A stretch of DNA of 64,000 nt from Variovorax paradoxus (GCF_022009635.1 NZ_CP091716.1:5849501-5913500), one strand, 5' to 3'. Shown: positions 51,752 to 61,468, counted from the first letter of the stretch. Notes: generated from the sequence alone by a model not told the origin. Numbers and translations: made by a program.

Positions 51752-51881
51752 CGTTGATGTCTCCTGGAACTGCATTGATCGGCACAAGACGTGCGCAGCC
51801 GATCCTAGGAATTCAGGAGCCCGGTGTGTATGAACAAAACATTGCCGTTCGGCAATGTGGGGAACCTGCGGGGTCCGTGCG

Positions 51882-53252
51882 TCAGTCGCCGGCCATCGGC
51901 AGGTCGATGCACACGCGCAGGCCCGGCGCGGCATCGCCCAGCTGCAGCTTGCCGCCGTGCAGCGCGACCACGGCCTGCACGCTGGCCAGCCCGAGGCCGT
52001 GCCCCGGCGTGCTGCGGTCCAGGCGATGAAAGCGCACGCCGATGCGCTCGAACTCGGTGGGCGGAACGCCGGGGCCGTTGTCCTGCACGAACAGCTGCGC
52101 CCTGCCGTCCACCGTGTGCGTGCCGATGCGCACCGTGGCGCCGCCGCCCGCGTACTTGAGCGCGTTGTCCAGCAGGTTGGCCGCCGCGCCGGCGAGCAGG
52201 TCGCGGTCGCCCAGCGCGAAGGCCCTGTCGGCCGGCTCGCGCAGCAGCGTGATGCCGCGCATCTCGGCCACCGCCTCGTACAGCTCGGCCACGTCGTCGG
52301 CAATGACATGCAGCGCCACCTGCGCGAACTGCTGCCGCCGCGCGCCGGCCTCGACCTCGGCGATCTGCAGCAGCTTCTCGAACACCACGGCCAGTTCCTC
52401 GAGCTCGCGAATGGCCGTGGCCACGGCCTCGCGCTGCGGGTCGCCCGCGCCCAGTTCCTGCTCCACCGCGCGCAGCCGCACCAGCACGCGCGTGAGCGGC
52501 GTGCGCAGGTTGTGCGCGATGGTGTTGGACACATGGCGCACGCCGTCCATCAGCGACTGGATGCGGTCGAGCATCGCGTTGATGTCGTGCTCCAGCAATG
52601 CGAATTCGTCTTCCTCGCCCGAAGGCTCGACCCGCTCCTGCAGTTCGCCGGCCGCGATGCGCGCCGCGGTGCGCCGCACCGCGCCCACGCTGCGCTCCAG
52701 CTCCTGGCGGAACACGAAGGTGCCGCCGATCAGCAGCAGCACCGCCACGATGCCCGCCGCCGCGCTCGCGCTGGCGACCAGCGACTCGATCGACTCCTGG
52801 TCGCGCAGGTCGTGCCCCACCACCAGCAGGCCGCCGTCGGACAGGTGCCGCATCACGATGTAACCGATGGCGCTCTGGCCCGAGCGCACCACGCGCCGGT
52901 GCACGCCGTCGCCGGCGTCCGGCGCCAGCGAGGGAATCTGGTCGAGGTTGCCCGCGAGCTTGCGGCCCTCGCGGTCGGTGAGCAGATAGATCTCGTTGTC
53001 GGAGTTGCGTCCGTCGGCCAGCGCATAACCGATCTCGCCCACCACGCCGTCGGCGCCGCGCGCGTCGTAGCGCACCATCAGCTGCTGCATGCTGGCCGAC
53101 ACCTGGCGCACCATGCGCTGCTGCAGCACGCCCACGGTCTGCATGTAGACGATGGCCAGCGCCGCGAGCATGGTGATCGCGACCAGCAGCCCGTAGTAGA
53201 AGGCCAGCCGGAAACCCACCGAGCGCCACAGCTGGCGCAGCGTGCGGATCAT
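51882..53252 (-). CDS. tctE: Sensor histidine kinase (TctE-like)
   Basis: The 456-residue inner-membrane kinase has two membrane segments (about residues 17-40 and 160-183) flanking a periplasmic sensor, a HAMP-like linker, an H-box IAHNLRTPLTRVL, and an HATPase core (NLLDNALKYAGGG, DNGPGVPP, GHGLGLASV). It overlaps its response regulator by 4 bases. It sits directly upstream of tctB, so it likely senses the carboxylate carried by TctAB. The name tctE is by context. Confidence 0.85.
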   Translation of the reverse strand: MIRTLRQLWRSVGFRLAFYYGLLVAITMLAALAIVYMQTVGVLQQRMVRQVSASMQQLMVRYDARGADGVVGEIGYALADGRNSDNEIYLLTDREGRKLAGNLDQIPSLAPDAGDGVHRRVVRSGQSAIGYIVMRHLSDGGLLVVGHDLRDQESIESLVASASAAAGIVAVLLLIGGTFVFRQELERSVGAVRRTAARIAAGELQERVEPSGEEDEFALLEHDINAMLDRIQSLMDGVRHVSNTIAHNLRTPLTRVLVRLRAVEQELGAGDPQREAVATAIRELEELAVVFEKLLQIAEVEAGARRQQFAQVALHVIADDVAELYEAVAEMRGITLLREPADRAFALGDRDLLAGAAANLLDNALKYAGGGATVRIGTHTVDGRAQLFVQDNGPGVPPTEFERIGVRFHRLDRSTPGHGLGLASVQAVVALHGGKLQLGDAAPGLRVCIDLPMAGD

Positions 53253-53932
53253 TGCGGCGGTGCCAGCGTGTAGCCCACGCCGCGCACGGTGTGGATCAGC
53301 GTCGGCGCACCGCCCGCGTCGAGCTTGCCGCGCAGCCGGCTCACCTGCACGTCGATCACGTTGGTCTGCGGATCGAACTGGTAGTCCCACACGGCCTCCA
53401 GCAGCATGGTGCGGGTGACCACCTGGCCCGGATGCATCATCAGGTAGGCCAGCAGCCTGAACTCGCGCGGCTGCAGCGCGATGGGCCGGCCCGCGCGCTC
53501 CACGTGGCGGCGCGCGAGATCGAGCGTGAGGTCGGCCAGTTGCAGCAGGCGGATCTCTGGCCCGGTGCGCGAGCGCCGCACCAGCGCCTCGGCCCGCGCC
53601 GCGAGTTCCGAGAAGGCGAAGGGCTTGGCAAGGTAGTCGTCGCCGCCGGCCTTGAGGCCGCGCACGCGCTCGTCGAGCGCGCTCAGCGCGCTGAGCACCA
53701 GCACCGGCGTCTTCTTGCCGAGCGCGCGCATCGTCGAAAGAATGGACAGCCCGTCGACCTCGTTGGGCAGCATGCGGTCGAGGATCACCAAGTCCCACGA
53801 CTCGCCGGTGGCACGGGCCAGCGCGTCGGTGCCGTCACGGCTGATCACGGCCACGTGGCCGAGCGAACGGAAGCCCTCGGCAATGTAGCGGGCGTTGTCG
53901 GCGTCGTCCTCGACGATGAGGCAGCGCCACAT
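53249..53932 (-). CDS. tctD: OmpR-family response regulator (TctD-like)
   Basis: The 227-residue protein has a receiver domain (VEDD, Asp52 in VILDRMLP, Lys in LAKPFAFSE) and a C-terminal winged HTH (VWDYQFDPQTNVIDVQVSRLRGKLD). ATG 53932 gives the conserved MWRCLIVEDD start. It is translationally coupled to the kinase and leads the tctD-tctE-tctB-tctA run. An upstream frame to 54244 is not conserved. The 214 bases between 53932 and the next gene show no other gene. Confidence 0.88.
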   Translation of the reverse strand: MWRCLIVEDDADNARYIAEGFRSLGHVAVISRDGTDALARATGESWDLVILDRMLPNEVDGLSILSTMRALGKKTPVLVLSALSALDERVRGLKAGGDDYLAKPFAFSELAARAEALVRRSRTGPEIRLLQLADLTLDLARRHVERAGRPIALQPREFRLLAYLMMHPGQVVTRTMLLEAVWDYQFDPQTNVIDVQVSRLRGKLDAGGAPTLIHTVRGVGYTLAPPQ

Positions 53933-54146
53933 GGCGGTGGCGCCTAGCACCTCGGCGCCGCGCCCTCGTGCGGGGCAGCGGGGTAGACCGGCGAATGAAG
54001 AAGATCGGGGAGGGGCTGCGTTCTGGTGCTCATGGCAATGGAGTCGGCCGGCCCACCGTCCATCCGGGCGCCGCCGGGACGATCCTAGCCGCGATTCAAC
54101 CAGAGAATGCGGCGCCGCTTCATTACCATTTGTCCATGTTGGGCTG

Positions 54147-54758
54147 CTATGCCTGCGGCTGAAGAAGCGGCAGGCGCAGCGTGAGGCCCAGCACGCCGCT
54201 GGCGTGCGGCGCCGAATAGATGCGCCCGCCGTGGTGGCTGGCAATGCGCTCGCAGGCCTTGGCGCTGGCTCTCACGATCGCCGCATGCGTGCTGTCGAAG
54301 AACCCGGCAAGGGGCGGCCGCGCATCGACGGCATCGAGGTCGCGCCAGTGGATCACGGCCTGCTTGCCGTCCGCATGCGCGGACACCTGCAGCGTGGCAT
54401 CGGCGCGCATCACGCTGGCGGCATAGGCCGTGACCTTGGCGAAGAGTTCGCCCAGCTCCGACTCGATCGCGAGCACGGGCACGGCCTCCCGCGGCAGCTG
54501 GATGTCCAGTCGGATGGCCTCGCGGGCCGTGTCGCCCGAGGCCGCGCCCAGCAGCGGCCGCAGGTCGTGCACGCGGCTCGCGCCCAGCCGATGCCGCATG
54601 TCCCGCGCGGATTGCGCCGCGAGCTCGCGCGCCTTCGCGCCCTGCCGCAGGTTGGCGACGAACAGCGAACCCATCATGCAGATCACGCCGCCGAGGCCGA
54701 GAAGAATCGCGCCGGCGATGATGGTGCCGAGATGGCCGGTCTGCAGTCCGCCGGTCAT
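54147..54758 (-). CDS. Membrane protein with degenerate GHKL-ATPase-like domain
   Basis: The 203-residue protein has one N-terminal membrane segment (LGTIIAGAILLGLGGVICMMG), a short helical linker, and a C-terminal part that resembles the end of a histidine kinase ATPase domain (ASKACERIASHHGGRIYSA... LTLRLPLL). The H-box and the full N and G1 boxes are missing, so it is not an active kinase by sequence. It overlaps the lipoprotein gene upstream by 4 bases. The function is unknown; a signalling decoy or remnant is possible. Confidence 0.5.
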   Translation of the reverse strand: MTGGLQTGHLGTIIAGAILLGLGGVICMMGSLFVANLRQGAKARELAAQSARDMRHRLGASRVHDLRPLLGAASGDTAREAIRLDIQLPREAVPVLAIESELGELFAKVTAYAASVMRADATLQVSAHADGKQAVIHWRDLDAVDARPPLAGFFDSTHAAIVRASAKACERIASHHGGRIYSAPHASGVLGLTLRLPLLQPQA

Positions 54759-54973
54759 CGGCGGGCTCCCTCGGGCGGCGCGTCGGCGCCGCGCGCGCAG
54801 TCATTGCCCGGGCCGGGCCGCGGCGCTTCGCAGGCCTGCCAGCCCGGCGCCTGCATGCGGGGAACGAACTGTGGCGGCGGCGGGCGGTAGGGCATGGGCG
54901 GCGGGGGCAGGACGATGCAGCCCGCAAGGCTTGCACCCGCCAGGGCGCCCGCGAGGAGTCGGAGTCGGTTCAT
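54755..54973 (-). CDS. Small proline-rich lipoprotein
   Basis: The 72-residue precursor has a lipobox ASLAGC with Cys19, then a proline-rich mature part (VLPPPPMPYRPPPPQFVP) and a Cys pair (WQACEAPRP, GNDCARG). ATG 54973 gives the lipoprotein signal; a longer frame to 55024 would spoil it. It is coupled to the membrane protein downstream. No family is recognised. Confidence 0.6.
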   Translation of the reverse strand: MNRLRLLAGALAGASLAGCIVLPPPPMPYRPPPPQFVPRMQAPGWQACEAPRPGPGNDCARGADAPPEGARR

Positions 54974-55013
54974 TGAAAACTCGTTGCTGTGGATGAACGA
55001 ACGGGCAACGAAG

Positions 55014-55035
55014 AAAGAGGGCACGCGCCCTCTTT
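55014..55035 (-). terminator. Rho-independent terminator of the porin gene
   Basis: AAAGAGGGC and GCCCTCTTT form a perfect 9-bp stem with a 4-base loop, 24 bases after the porin stop on the minus strand, followed by a T-rich run. Confidence 0.75.
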
Positions 55036-55058
55036 CCCCGCGCGGCGCGAAACCAGCG

Positions 55059-56216
55059 TCAGAACGCGTGGCGAATGCCGAAGTCGTACCCGGTCGACGA
55101 GCGCGGCAGGCCCGTGTAGGTCACGCCGGTGCTGCCGTAGCCCGTGGTGCTGGCCGAGACCAGGCTGCCGGTGTAGTTCACGTCGTTGCGGTTGTTCACG
55201 CGCGCGATCGTCGCGTACAGCGCGGTGCGCTTGGACAGGTTGTGCACGTAGCCGATGGCCAGCTTGCGTGCCAGCGGATCCTCGCCCGTGACACCGGCCG
55301 CGCCTTCGTTGTAGCGCACCTGCGAGTACGACGCGCGGATCAGGCCCGCGCCCACCGGCACCGTCGCGCCGATCAGGTAGCCGTTGTAGCTGTCGTGCGT
55401 GTTCGTGAGCGCCGTGTCGAACTTGTTCTTCACGTTCGACAGTTCGCCGAACAGCTTGACCGGGCCGAAGTCGTACGAAGCGCCCAGGTTGATGGTCTGC
55501 ACTTTGCGCTCCAGCGTGGTGGTGTCCACCGCGATGCTCTGGCCCACGCCCAGCGCCACGTCCAGCGGGCCGTTGGCATAGCCGAAGCGCCCGCCCACGT
55601 AGCGGCCCGCGTTGCTGCTGGTCGCGGCCGTGGTGCTGGTGGCGCTGGTGCTGGTGTTCTCGTCGAAGGCGTATTGCAACTGGCCGTAGAAGCCGCCCAG
55701 GTTCGGCGGCAGGAAGTAGCCCACCGAGTTGCTGGCACGCACGTAGTTGGCGTTGTTGATGGTGGTGTTGCCGCTGACGGTGCTGATCACGTTGGTGCCG
55801 GAGCCGTTGGTGCCGAAGGGGTCGAACACGGTGTCGTTCCAGAAGGTGGGCGTGTAGTCGCGGCCCAGGCGCAGTTCGCCGAAGCCACCGGACAGGCTCA
55901 CGGTGGAGCGGCGGCTGAAGGTGGAGATGCCGGTGGCGCCGTCGTCGTTGGTGATGGGTGCTTCGAGCCAGAAGCTCGCGGCCAGGCCGCCGCCGAGGTC
56001 TTCGGTGCCGCGGAAGCCGATGCGGCTGGAGTTGTAGCCGGAGTTACCCAGGCTGGTCTTGCTCGACTTGATCGTGGCGCCGGTGACCGGGTCGCGCGAA
56101 GTCGCCGACTGGTAGGTGACGGCGGCGTCGACCACGCCGAACAGCGTGACGGACGATTGGGCAGAGGCCAGGCCACAGACGGCCAGGGCAGCGAATGCCG
56201 TGAGGGATTTCTTCAT
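55059..56216 (-). CDS. Gram-negative general porin (betaproteobacterial type)
   Basis: The 385-residue precursor has a Sec signal (KKSLTAFAALAVCGLASA, cut before QSSVTLFG) and then a 16-strand-type barrel with SSVTLFGVVDAAVTY, SRIGFRGTEDLGGGLAASFWLE and a terminal phenylalanine (FGIRHAF), the BAM signal. The loop with SGNTTINNANYVRASNSVGYF matches the OmpC/Gram-negative porin pattern. A terminator follows the gene. The promoter region upstream (56217-56429) has no clear -35/-10 pair by eye. Confidence 0.93.
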   Translation of the reverse strand: MKKSLTAFAALAVCGLASAQSSVTLFGVVDAAVTYQSATSRDPVTGATIKSSKTSLGNSGYNSSRIGFRGTEDLGGGLAASFWLEAPITNDDGATGISTFSRRSTVSLSGGFGELRLGRDYTPTFWNDTVFDPFGTNGSGTNVISTVSGNTTINNANYVRASNSVGYFLPPNLGGFYGQLQYAFDENTSTSATSTTAATSSNAGRYVGGRFGYANGPLDVALGVGQSIAVDTTTLERKVQTINLGASYDFGPVKLFGELSNVKNKFDTALTNTHDSYNGYLIGATVPVGAGLIRASYSQVRYNEGAAGVTGEDPLARKLAIGYVHNLSKRTALYATIARVNNRNDVNYTGSLVSASTTGYGSTGVTYTGLPRSSTGYDFGIRHAF

Positions 56217-56429
56217 TCAGGTTTCTCCGGTTTCAACCGCTCTACATCGAGCGGCAGTCACGCATGGTCTCGTCCAAATTCGGAGGAATCTTGTGAATGC
56301 CTCGTCTTTGCGCGGACTGTTGTTTGCGTGCACATCGCAGGCCCATCGCGCACGCCACCGCCGGAAACACCTCGTACGAAAAGTCTCCCAGAAGCCGCGC
56401 AATGCTTCGAGGCCGAAGGAGTTCCATCC

Positions 56430-57038
56430 ATGACCATTGCCTTGCAAAGCACCATCGCTTCGTCGCTGGGCGCGCAACAGCTCGCCAACGCATTCAGCCC
56501 CGCCTTCTCGCACCTGCGCATTCTTCGCAACCTCGTCATTCCCATGCCCGAGGGGCATGCGGTGCGCACCGCGCGCCTCGACGCCGTGGTGGTGTGCGAG
56601 ACCGGCGTCTACCTGTTCGAGATCAAGGCCTGGCGCAATGCCTTCGTCTACCGCAAGAAGTCGGACCAGTCGCCGCCGCGCTGGTTTCTTCAGGTGAACG
56701 GCTGCAAGAACGCGCGCGAAGTGAAAGACCCCGCCTGGCAGGGCGGGCGCAAGACCACGCAGCTGCGCAGCCTGCTGCCCGACGACCTGCGCCTGCAGTA
56801 CTTCGTGCTGCTGCCGTGCGAAGGCATCGAGCTGGAAGGCGTGATGCCCGCGGCGGTCATCACCCAGCAGGACCTGCCTTACATCGCGCGCCTGGTGCGC
56901 AACAACGGGCGCACCGCGCGCACCTATCGCCTGCTCGACGCGCAGGGCATCGACCGCACGGTGGCGCGCCTGCTGGAAATACAAGGGACGCTGTCGATCG
57001 AAGACCACGAGCAGAACTGCCGCGAAAGGCTGCAGTAA
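56430..57038 (+). CDS. NERD-domain (nuclease-related) protein
   Basis: The 202-residue protein carries a NERD domain with the PD-(D/E)xK-like core RLDAVVVCETGVYLFEIKAW (Asp near residue 50, Glu and Lys in EIK near 64-66). NERD proteins are predicted nucleases, and some act with helicases or kinases in defence or repair. No helicase adjoins here. The region before it (56217-56429) has no gene. It lies 75 bases before the BamA-type gene on the same strand. Confidence 0.7.
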   Translation: MTIALQSTIASSLGAQQLANAFSPAFSHLRILRNLVIPMPEGHAVRTARLDAVVVCETGVYLFEIKAWRNAFVYRKKSDQSPPRWFLQVNGCKNAREVKDPAWQGGRKTTQLRSLLPDDLRLQYFVLLPCEGIELEGVMPAAVITQQDLPYIARLVRNNGRTARTYRLLDAQGIDRTVARLLEIQGTLSIEDHEQNCRERLQ

Positions 57039-57113
57039 CGCCCGGAAACAGCACAACCCCGGCGAACACGGGGAGTCCCAAATTTCTACGACATTGACGC
57101 GGACCATGCGGCG

Positions 57114-59516
57114 ATGCATCTACCGAAGTCCCTCGCAGCGGCCGCCGTGCTGCTCGCCTCGCTGGCGGCCCTCCCCGCATGGGCCACCGATCCTTTCACC
57201 GTCAAGGACATCCGCCTCGAAGGCCTGCAGCGCGTCGAGCCCGGCACCGTGTTCGCCACCATGGGCCTTCGCACCGGCGACACCTACAGCGACGAGCGCG
57301 GCGCCAACGCCATCCGCGAGCTGTTCAAGCTGGGCCTGTTCAAGGATGTGCGCATCGACGTGAACGGCAACGTGCTGGTGGTGGTGGTCGAGGAGCGCCC
57401 CGCCGTCGCCGACGTCGACTTCGTGGGCGCCAAGGAGTTCGACAAGGCCGCGCTGCAGAAGGCGCTGCGCGAGATCGGCCTGGCCGAGGGGCAGGCCTTC
57501 GACAAGGCGCTGGCCGACCGCGCCGAGCAGGAGCTCAAGCGGCAGTACATCAGCCGCAGCTTGTACAACGCACAGGTGATCACCACCGTCACGCCGCTGG
57601 AGAACAACCGCGTGAACCTGACCTTCACGGTGACCGAAGGCGAGCCCGCGCGCATCAGGGAAGTGCACGTGGTGGGCAACAAGGCCTTCAGCGAAAGCAC
57701 GCTGCTCGACCTGTTCGACCAGGACACCGGCGGCTGGCTCGCCTGGTACACGAAGTCGAACCAGTACTCGCGCACCAAGTTCAGCGGCGACATGGAAACG
57801 CTGCGCTCCTTCTACATCACGCGCGGCTATCTGGAGTTCCGCATCGACTCGACGCAGGTGGCCATATCGCCGGACCGGCAGACCATCGTGCTGACCATCA
57901 ACATCACCGAGGGCGAGAAGTTCGCGGTGGCCGGCGTGAAGCTGGCGGGCGACTACATGGGCCGCGACGACGAGTTCAAGACCCTGGTCACCATCCGCCC
58001 CGGCCAGCCCTACAACGGCGAAGCCGTGGCCGCCACCACCAAGGCCTTCACCGACTACTTCGGCACCTTCGGCTATGCCTTCGCGCGCGTGACGGCGGAG
58101 CCCGAGATCGACCGCGCGAACAACCGCGTCACCCTCGTGCTGAAGGCCGAGGCCTCGCGGCGCGCCTATGTGCGTCGCATCAACATCGGCGGCAACGCCA
58201 AGACGCGCGACGAAGTGATCCGCCGCGAGTTCCGCCAGTACGAAGGCGCCTGGTACGACGGCAACAAGATCAAGGCCTCGCGCGACCGGATCGACCGCCT
58301 GGGCTTCTTCACCGACGTGAGCGTGGACACCATCGACGTGCCCGGCTCGCCGGACCAGGTCGACCTGGCGGTGAACGTGACCGAGAAGCCCACCGGCTCG
58401 CTGCAGCTGGGCGCGGGCTATTCGTCGACCGACAAGGTGTCGCTGAGCTTCGGCATCACCCAGGAGAACGTGTTCGGCAGCGGCAACTACCTGGGGCTGA
58501 ACGTGAACACCAGCTCGTACAACCGCACCATCTCGCTCACGGCCACCGACCCTTACTTCACCAAGGACGGCATCTCGCGCACGCTGAACGTGTTCCACAC
58601 CACCACGCGCCCCTACTACGAGGCCGACGGCAACTACAAGCTGGCCAGCGACGGCGGCTCGGTGCGCTTCGGTTTCCCGGTGGGCGAGCAGGACACGGTG
58701 TTCCTGGGCATCGGCGTGGAGCGCTATTCGTTCACGCCCGGCACCAACGGCACCTATGCGCTGGTCGATGGCTCCTACGTGTACACCGCCACGCCGCAGG
58801 CCTACCTCGACTACTTCAAGTGCACGGGCACCGCGCCGAGCGTGACCTGCGCGAAGTCGAGCGTGGTGGGCATCCCGGCCACGCTGGGCTGGTCGCGCGA
58901 CGACCGCGACAGCGCGCTGGTGCCCACGCGCGGCAAGCTGCAGAGCGCCAACCTCGAAGTGGGCGTGGGCAGCGAGCTGCGCTACCTGAAGACCAACTAC
59001 CAGTACCAGCAGTACTTTCCGCTGTCCAAGCAGTACACGCTGGCCATCAACGGCCAGCTGGGCTATGCGCGGGCGCTGGGCGACAGCACCTACCCGATCT
59101 TCAAGAACTTCTACGCCGGCGGCCTGGGCTCGATCCGCGGCTTCGAGCAGAACTCGCTGGGCCCGAAGGATTCGGTCACCGACGGCGCCCTGGGCGGCAC
59201 GCGCAAGGCGATCTTCAACATGGAGTTCAGCACGCCCTTCCCCGGCGCGGGCAACGACCGCACGCTGCGGCTCTACACCTTCCTGGACGCGGGCAACGTG
59301 TTCGCCGATCGCACCGCCAGCATGACGGACGCGCAGTGGAAGGCGCAGAACCGCCTGCGCGCCTCTGCCGGCATCGGCATCAGCTGGATCTCGCCGCTGG
59401 GGCCGCTGCGGCTGGCGTACGCGGTGCCGCTGCTCTACCAGAAGGAAGACACGGCCAACAACATCGCGGCCGACCGCACGCAGCGCTTCCAGTTCCAGAT
59501 CGGAACGTCTTTCTGA
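57114..59516 (+). CDS. bamA: BamA-type outer-membrane assembly protein
   Basis: The 800-residue protein has a signal peptide (LAAAAVLLASLAALPAWA), five POTRA repeats (to about residue 425), and a C-terminal barrel with the IRGFEQNSLGP motif (V/I-R-G-F of the Omp85 lid) and the terminal FQFQIGTSF. It folds outer-membrane proteins with BamBCDE. The usual genomic site of bamA (after rseP, before skp) is absent, so this may be a second copy. It is followed after 16 bases by an OmpR-family regulator. Confidence 0.9.
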   Translation: MHLPKSLAAAAVLLASLAALPAWATDPFTVKDIRLEGLQRVEPGTVFATMGLRTGDTYSDERGANAIRELFKLGLFKDVRIDVNGNVLVVVVEERPAVADVDFVGAKEFDKAALQKALREIGLAEGQAFDKALADRAEQELKRQYISRSLYNAQVITTVTPLENNRVNLTFTVTEGEPARIREVHVVGNKAFSESTLLDLFDQDTGGWLAWYTKSNQYSRTKFSGDMETLRSFYITRGYLEFRIDSTQVAISPDRQTIVLTINITEGEKFAVAGVKLAGDYMGRDDEFKTLVTIRPGQPYNGEAVAATTKAFTDYFGTFGYAFARVTAEPEIDRANNRVTLVLKAEASRRAYVRRINIGGNAKTRDEVIRREFRQYEGAWYDGNKIKASRDRIDRLGFFTDVSVDTIDVPGSPDQVDLAVNVTEKPTGSLQLGAGYSSTDKVSLSFGITQENVFGSGNYLGLNVNTSSYNRTISLTATDPYFTKDGISRTLNVFHTTTRPYYEADGNYKLASDGGSVRFGFPVGEQDTVFLGIGVERYSFTPGTNGTYALVDGSYVYTATPQAYLDYFKCTGTAPSVTCAKSSVVGIPATLGWSRDDRDSALVPTRGKLQSANLEVGVGSELRYLKTNYQYQQYFPLSKQYTLAINGQLGYARALGDSTYPIFKNFYAGGLGSIRGFEQNSLGPKDSVTDGALGGTRKAIFNMEFSTPFPGAGNDRTLRLYTFLDAGNVFADRTASMTDAQWKAQNRLRASAGIGISWISPLGPLRLAYAVPLLYQKEDTANNIAADRTQRFQFQIGTSF

Positions 59517-59532
59517 GCCGGGGGCCGCAGCC

Positions 59533-60249
<717 letters not shown>

Positions 60250-60251
60250 GT

Positions 60252-61118
60252 TCAGCCCGTGGTGCGCGGCGGCACCAGCGCCTTGATGCGCGCGCTGCCT
60301 TCCAGCGCGCGAGGGTGCATGGGCCTTCCGCCGACGCCCATTCCTGGCATGCCAGGCATGCCGGGCATCCCTTGCGGCGGCGGCATCGCGCCCGGCGGCA
60401 TGCCGCCCGGACGCGGCGGCCGGTCGATCGTCGGATTGGCGGCCGGGTCGACCACCAGCGCGAGCGTGGCCACGTAGCGCTGGCGTTCCTCGCGCACCGC
60501 GCCGAGCACCGTGTCGCCGGCCTTCAGCGCAATGCCGTCGACGCTGTTGAGCGTGTCGCGCACCCGCGAGCGCTGGTAGAGCGAGACCTGGGTGTAGAGA
60601 AACTCGCTGAGCGCATCGGGCAGGAAGAACTGCGAGGTGAGCACGGCCCGTGTTCCGTTGAGCACCTTCATGTGGACGTGGGTGGTGCGCCCCGCGTACC
60701 AGCCCGGATAGACGGTGGTGAAGGCCGCCGTGCCGTCGCGGCCGGTGAACTGGCTGCCGCGCAGGAAGGTCTTGCCCTCGAGGGCGCCCGAGCGGTCGTC
60801 GCCCTGCTCCGCGAAACCCGAATAGCGCCCCTGCATGTCGCAATGCCAGAGGTCCACGCGCAGGCCGGGAAGCGGCTTGCCCGCCACATCGCACACGGTG
60901 AAGCGCACCTCCAGCGGCACGCCTTCCAGCCCTTCGGTGATGTCGCGGCGGACCCGCGCCACGTCCAGGTAGTAGGGGCCTTCGGTGGTCTGCGCGGTCA
61001 GCGGGAGTGTCGGCGCGGCGGCCTCGGCCGGGCGCGTGGAGGCGGCGGCCAGCGTGGCGGCGCCCAGGGTGGCCAGCAGGCCGCGGCGGCCGATGGAGGA
61101 TGTGTTCTGGCGTGTCAT
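60252..61118 (-). CDS. Exported intradiol ring-cleavage dioxygenase
   Basis: The 288-residue precursor has a Tat-type signal (SIGRRGLLATLGAATLAAAS) and an intradiol dioxygenase domain with ligand candidates Tyr99 (GRYSG), Tyr141 (GWYAGRTTHVH), His147 and His149. Family members use non-heme Fe(III) to split catechol-like rings between the two hydroxyls. The C-terminal part is a PGM-repeat tail (GMPGMPGMPGMG). Intradiol enzymes are commonly cytosolic, so export is notable. It is coupled to a 53-residue membrane protein (4-base overlap). Confidence 0.82.
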   Translation of the reverse strand: MTRQNTSSIGRRGLLATLGAATLAAASTRPAEAAAPTLPLTAQTTEGPYYLDVARVRRDITEGLEGVPLEVRFTVCDVAGKPLPGLRVDLWHCDMQGRYSGFAEQGDDRSGALEGKTFLRGSQFTGRDGTAAFTTVYPGWYAGRTTHVHMKVLNGTRAVLTSQFFLPDALSEFLYTQVSLYQRSRVRDTLNSVDGIALKAGDTVLGAVREERQRYVATLALVVDPAANPTIDRPPRPGGMPPGAMPPPQGMPGMPGMPGMGVGGRPMHPRALEGSARIKALVPPRTTG

Positions 61119-61276
61119 CGTTCTTTCTCGTTCCCGGCGGGGCCGGTGGATTTCGCTCCGGCAGGCCGCGTCGCGCGGCCCTCGGCCCACAGGACCAGCA
61201 GCCACCATGCCTGGGCAACCAGCCCCAGGAACACGGTGATCGCACCCAGCAGCGCAAGGCTCAGTTCCGGATTCAT
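61115..61276 (-). CDS. 53-residue membrane protein coupled to the dioxygenase
   Basis: The protein starts MNPELSLALLGAITVFLGLV and has one long hydrophobic segment (about residues 5-31) and a basic tail (RATRPAGAKS, GNEKER). Its stop overlaps the dioxygenase ATG by 4 bases (ATGA), which is the main evidence that it is a real gene. It may anchor or deliver the exported enzyme. No family is recognised. Confidence 0.55.
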   Translation of the reverse strand: MNPELSLALLGAITVFLGLVAQAWWLLVLWAEGRATRPAGAKSTGPAGNEKER

Positions 61277-61468
61277 GGCCCCATGCTGCGGCCGCATCTG
61301 GGAGGAAAGATGGAGGGCCCCGGCCGGGATTTCTCCCAATTTCCTCCACATTCCGCCGACACCATCGGCGTCCTGCCCCCCTCTTTCGTCCACCGCCGCC
61401 CGCCCTTTTCGCCCGACTCCCCGGTCGCCATGCATGCCGCAGAATGCGGCCATGCCCGTGCCTTGCCC

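Noticed and set aside
53933..54146. A small plus-strand frame in the gap upstream of the TctD-like gene
   Set aside because: There is no ribosome-binding site, no recognisable fold and biased composition. The gap more likely holds promoter DNA for the minus-strand two-component operon.
56217..56429. Small frames between porin and NERD genes
   Set aside because: They are short and unconserved in look, with no start signals; treated as intergenic.
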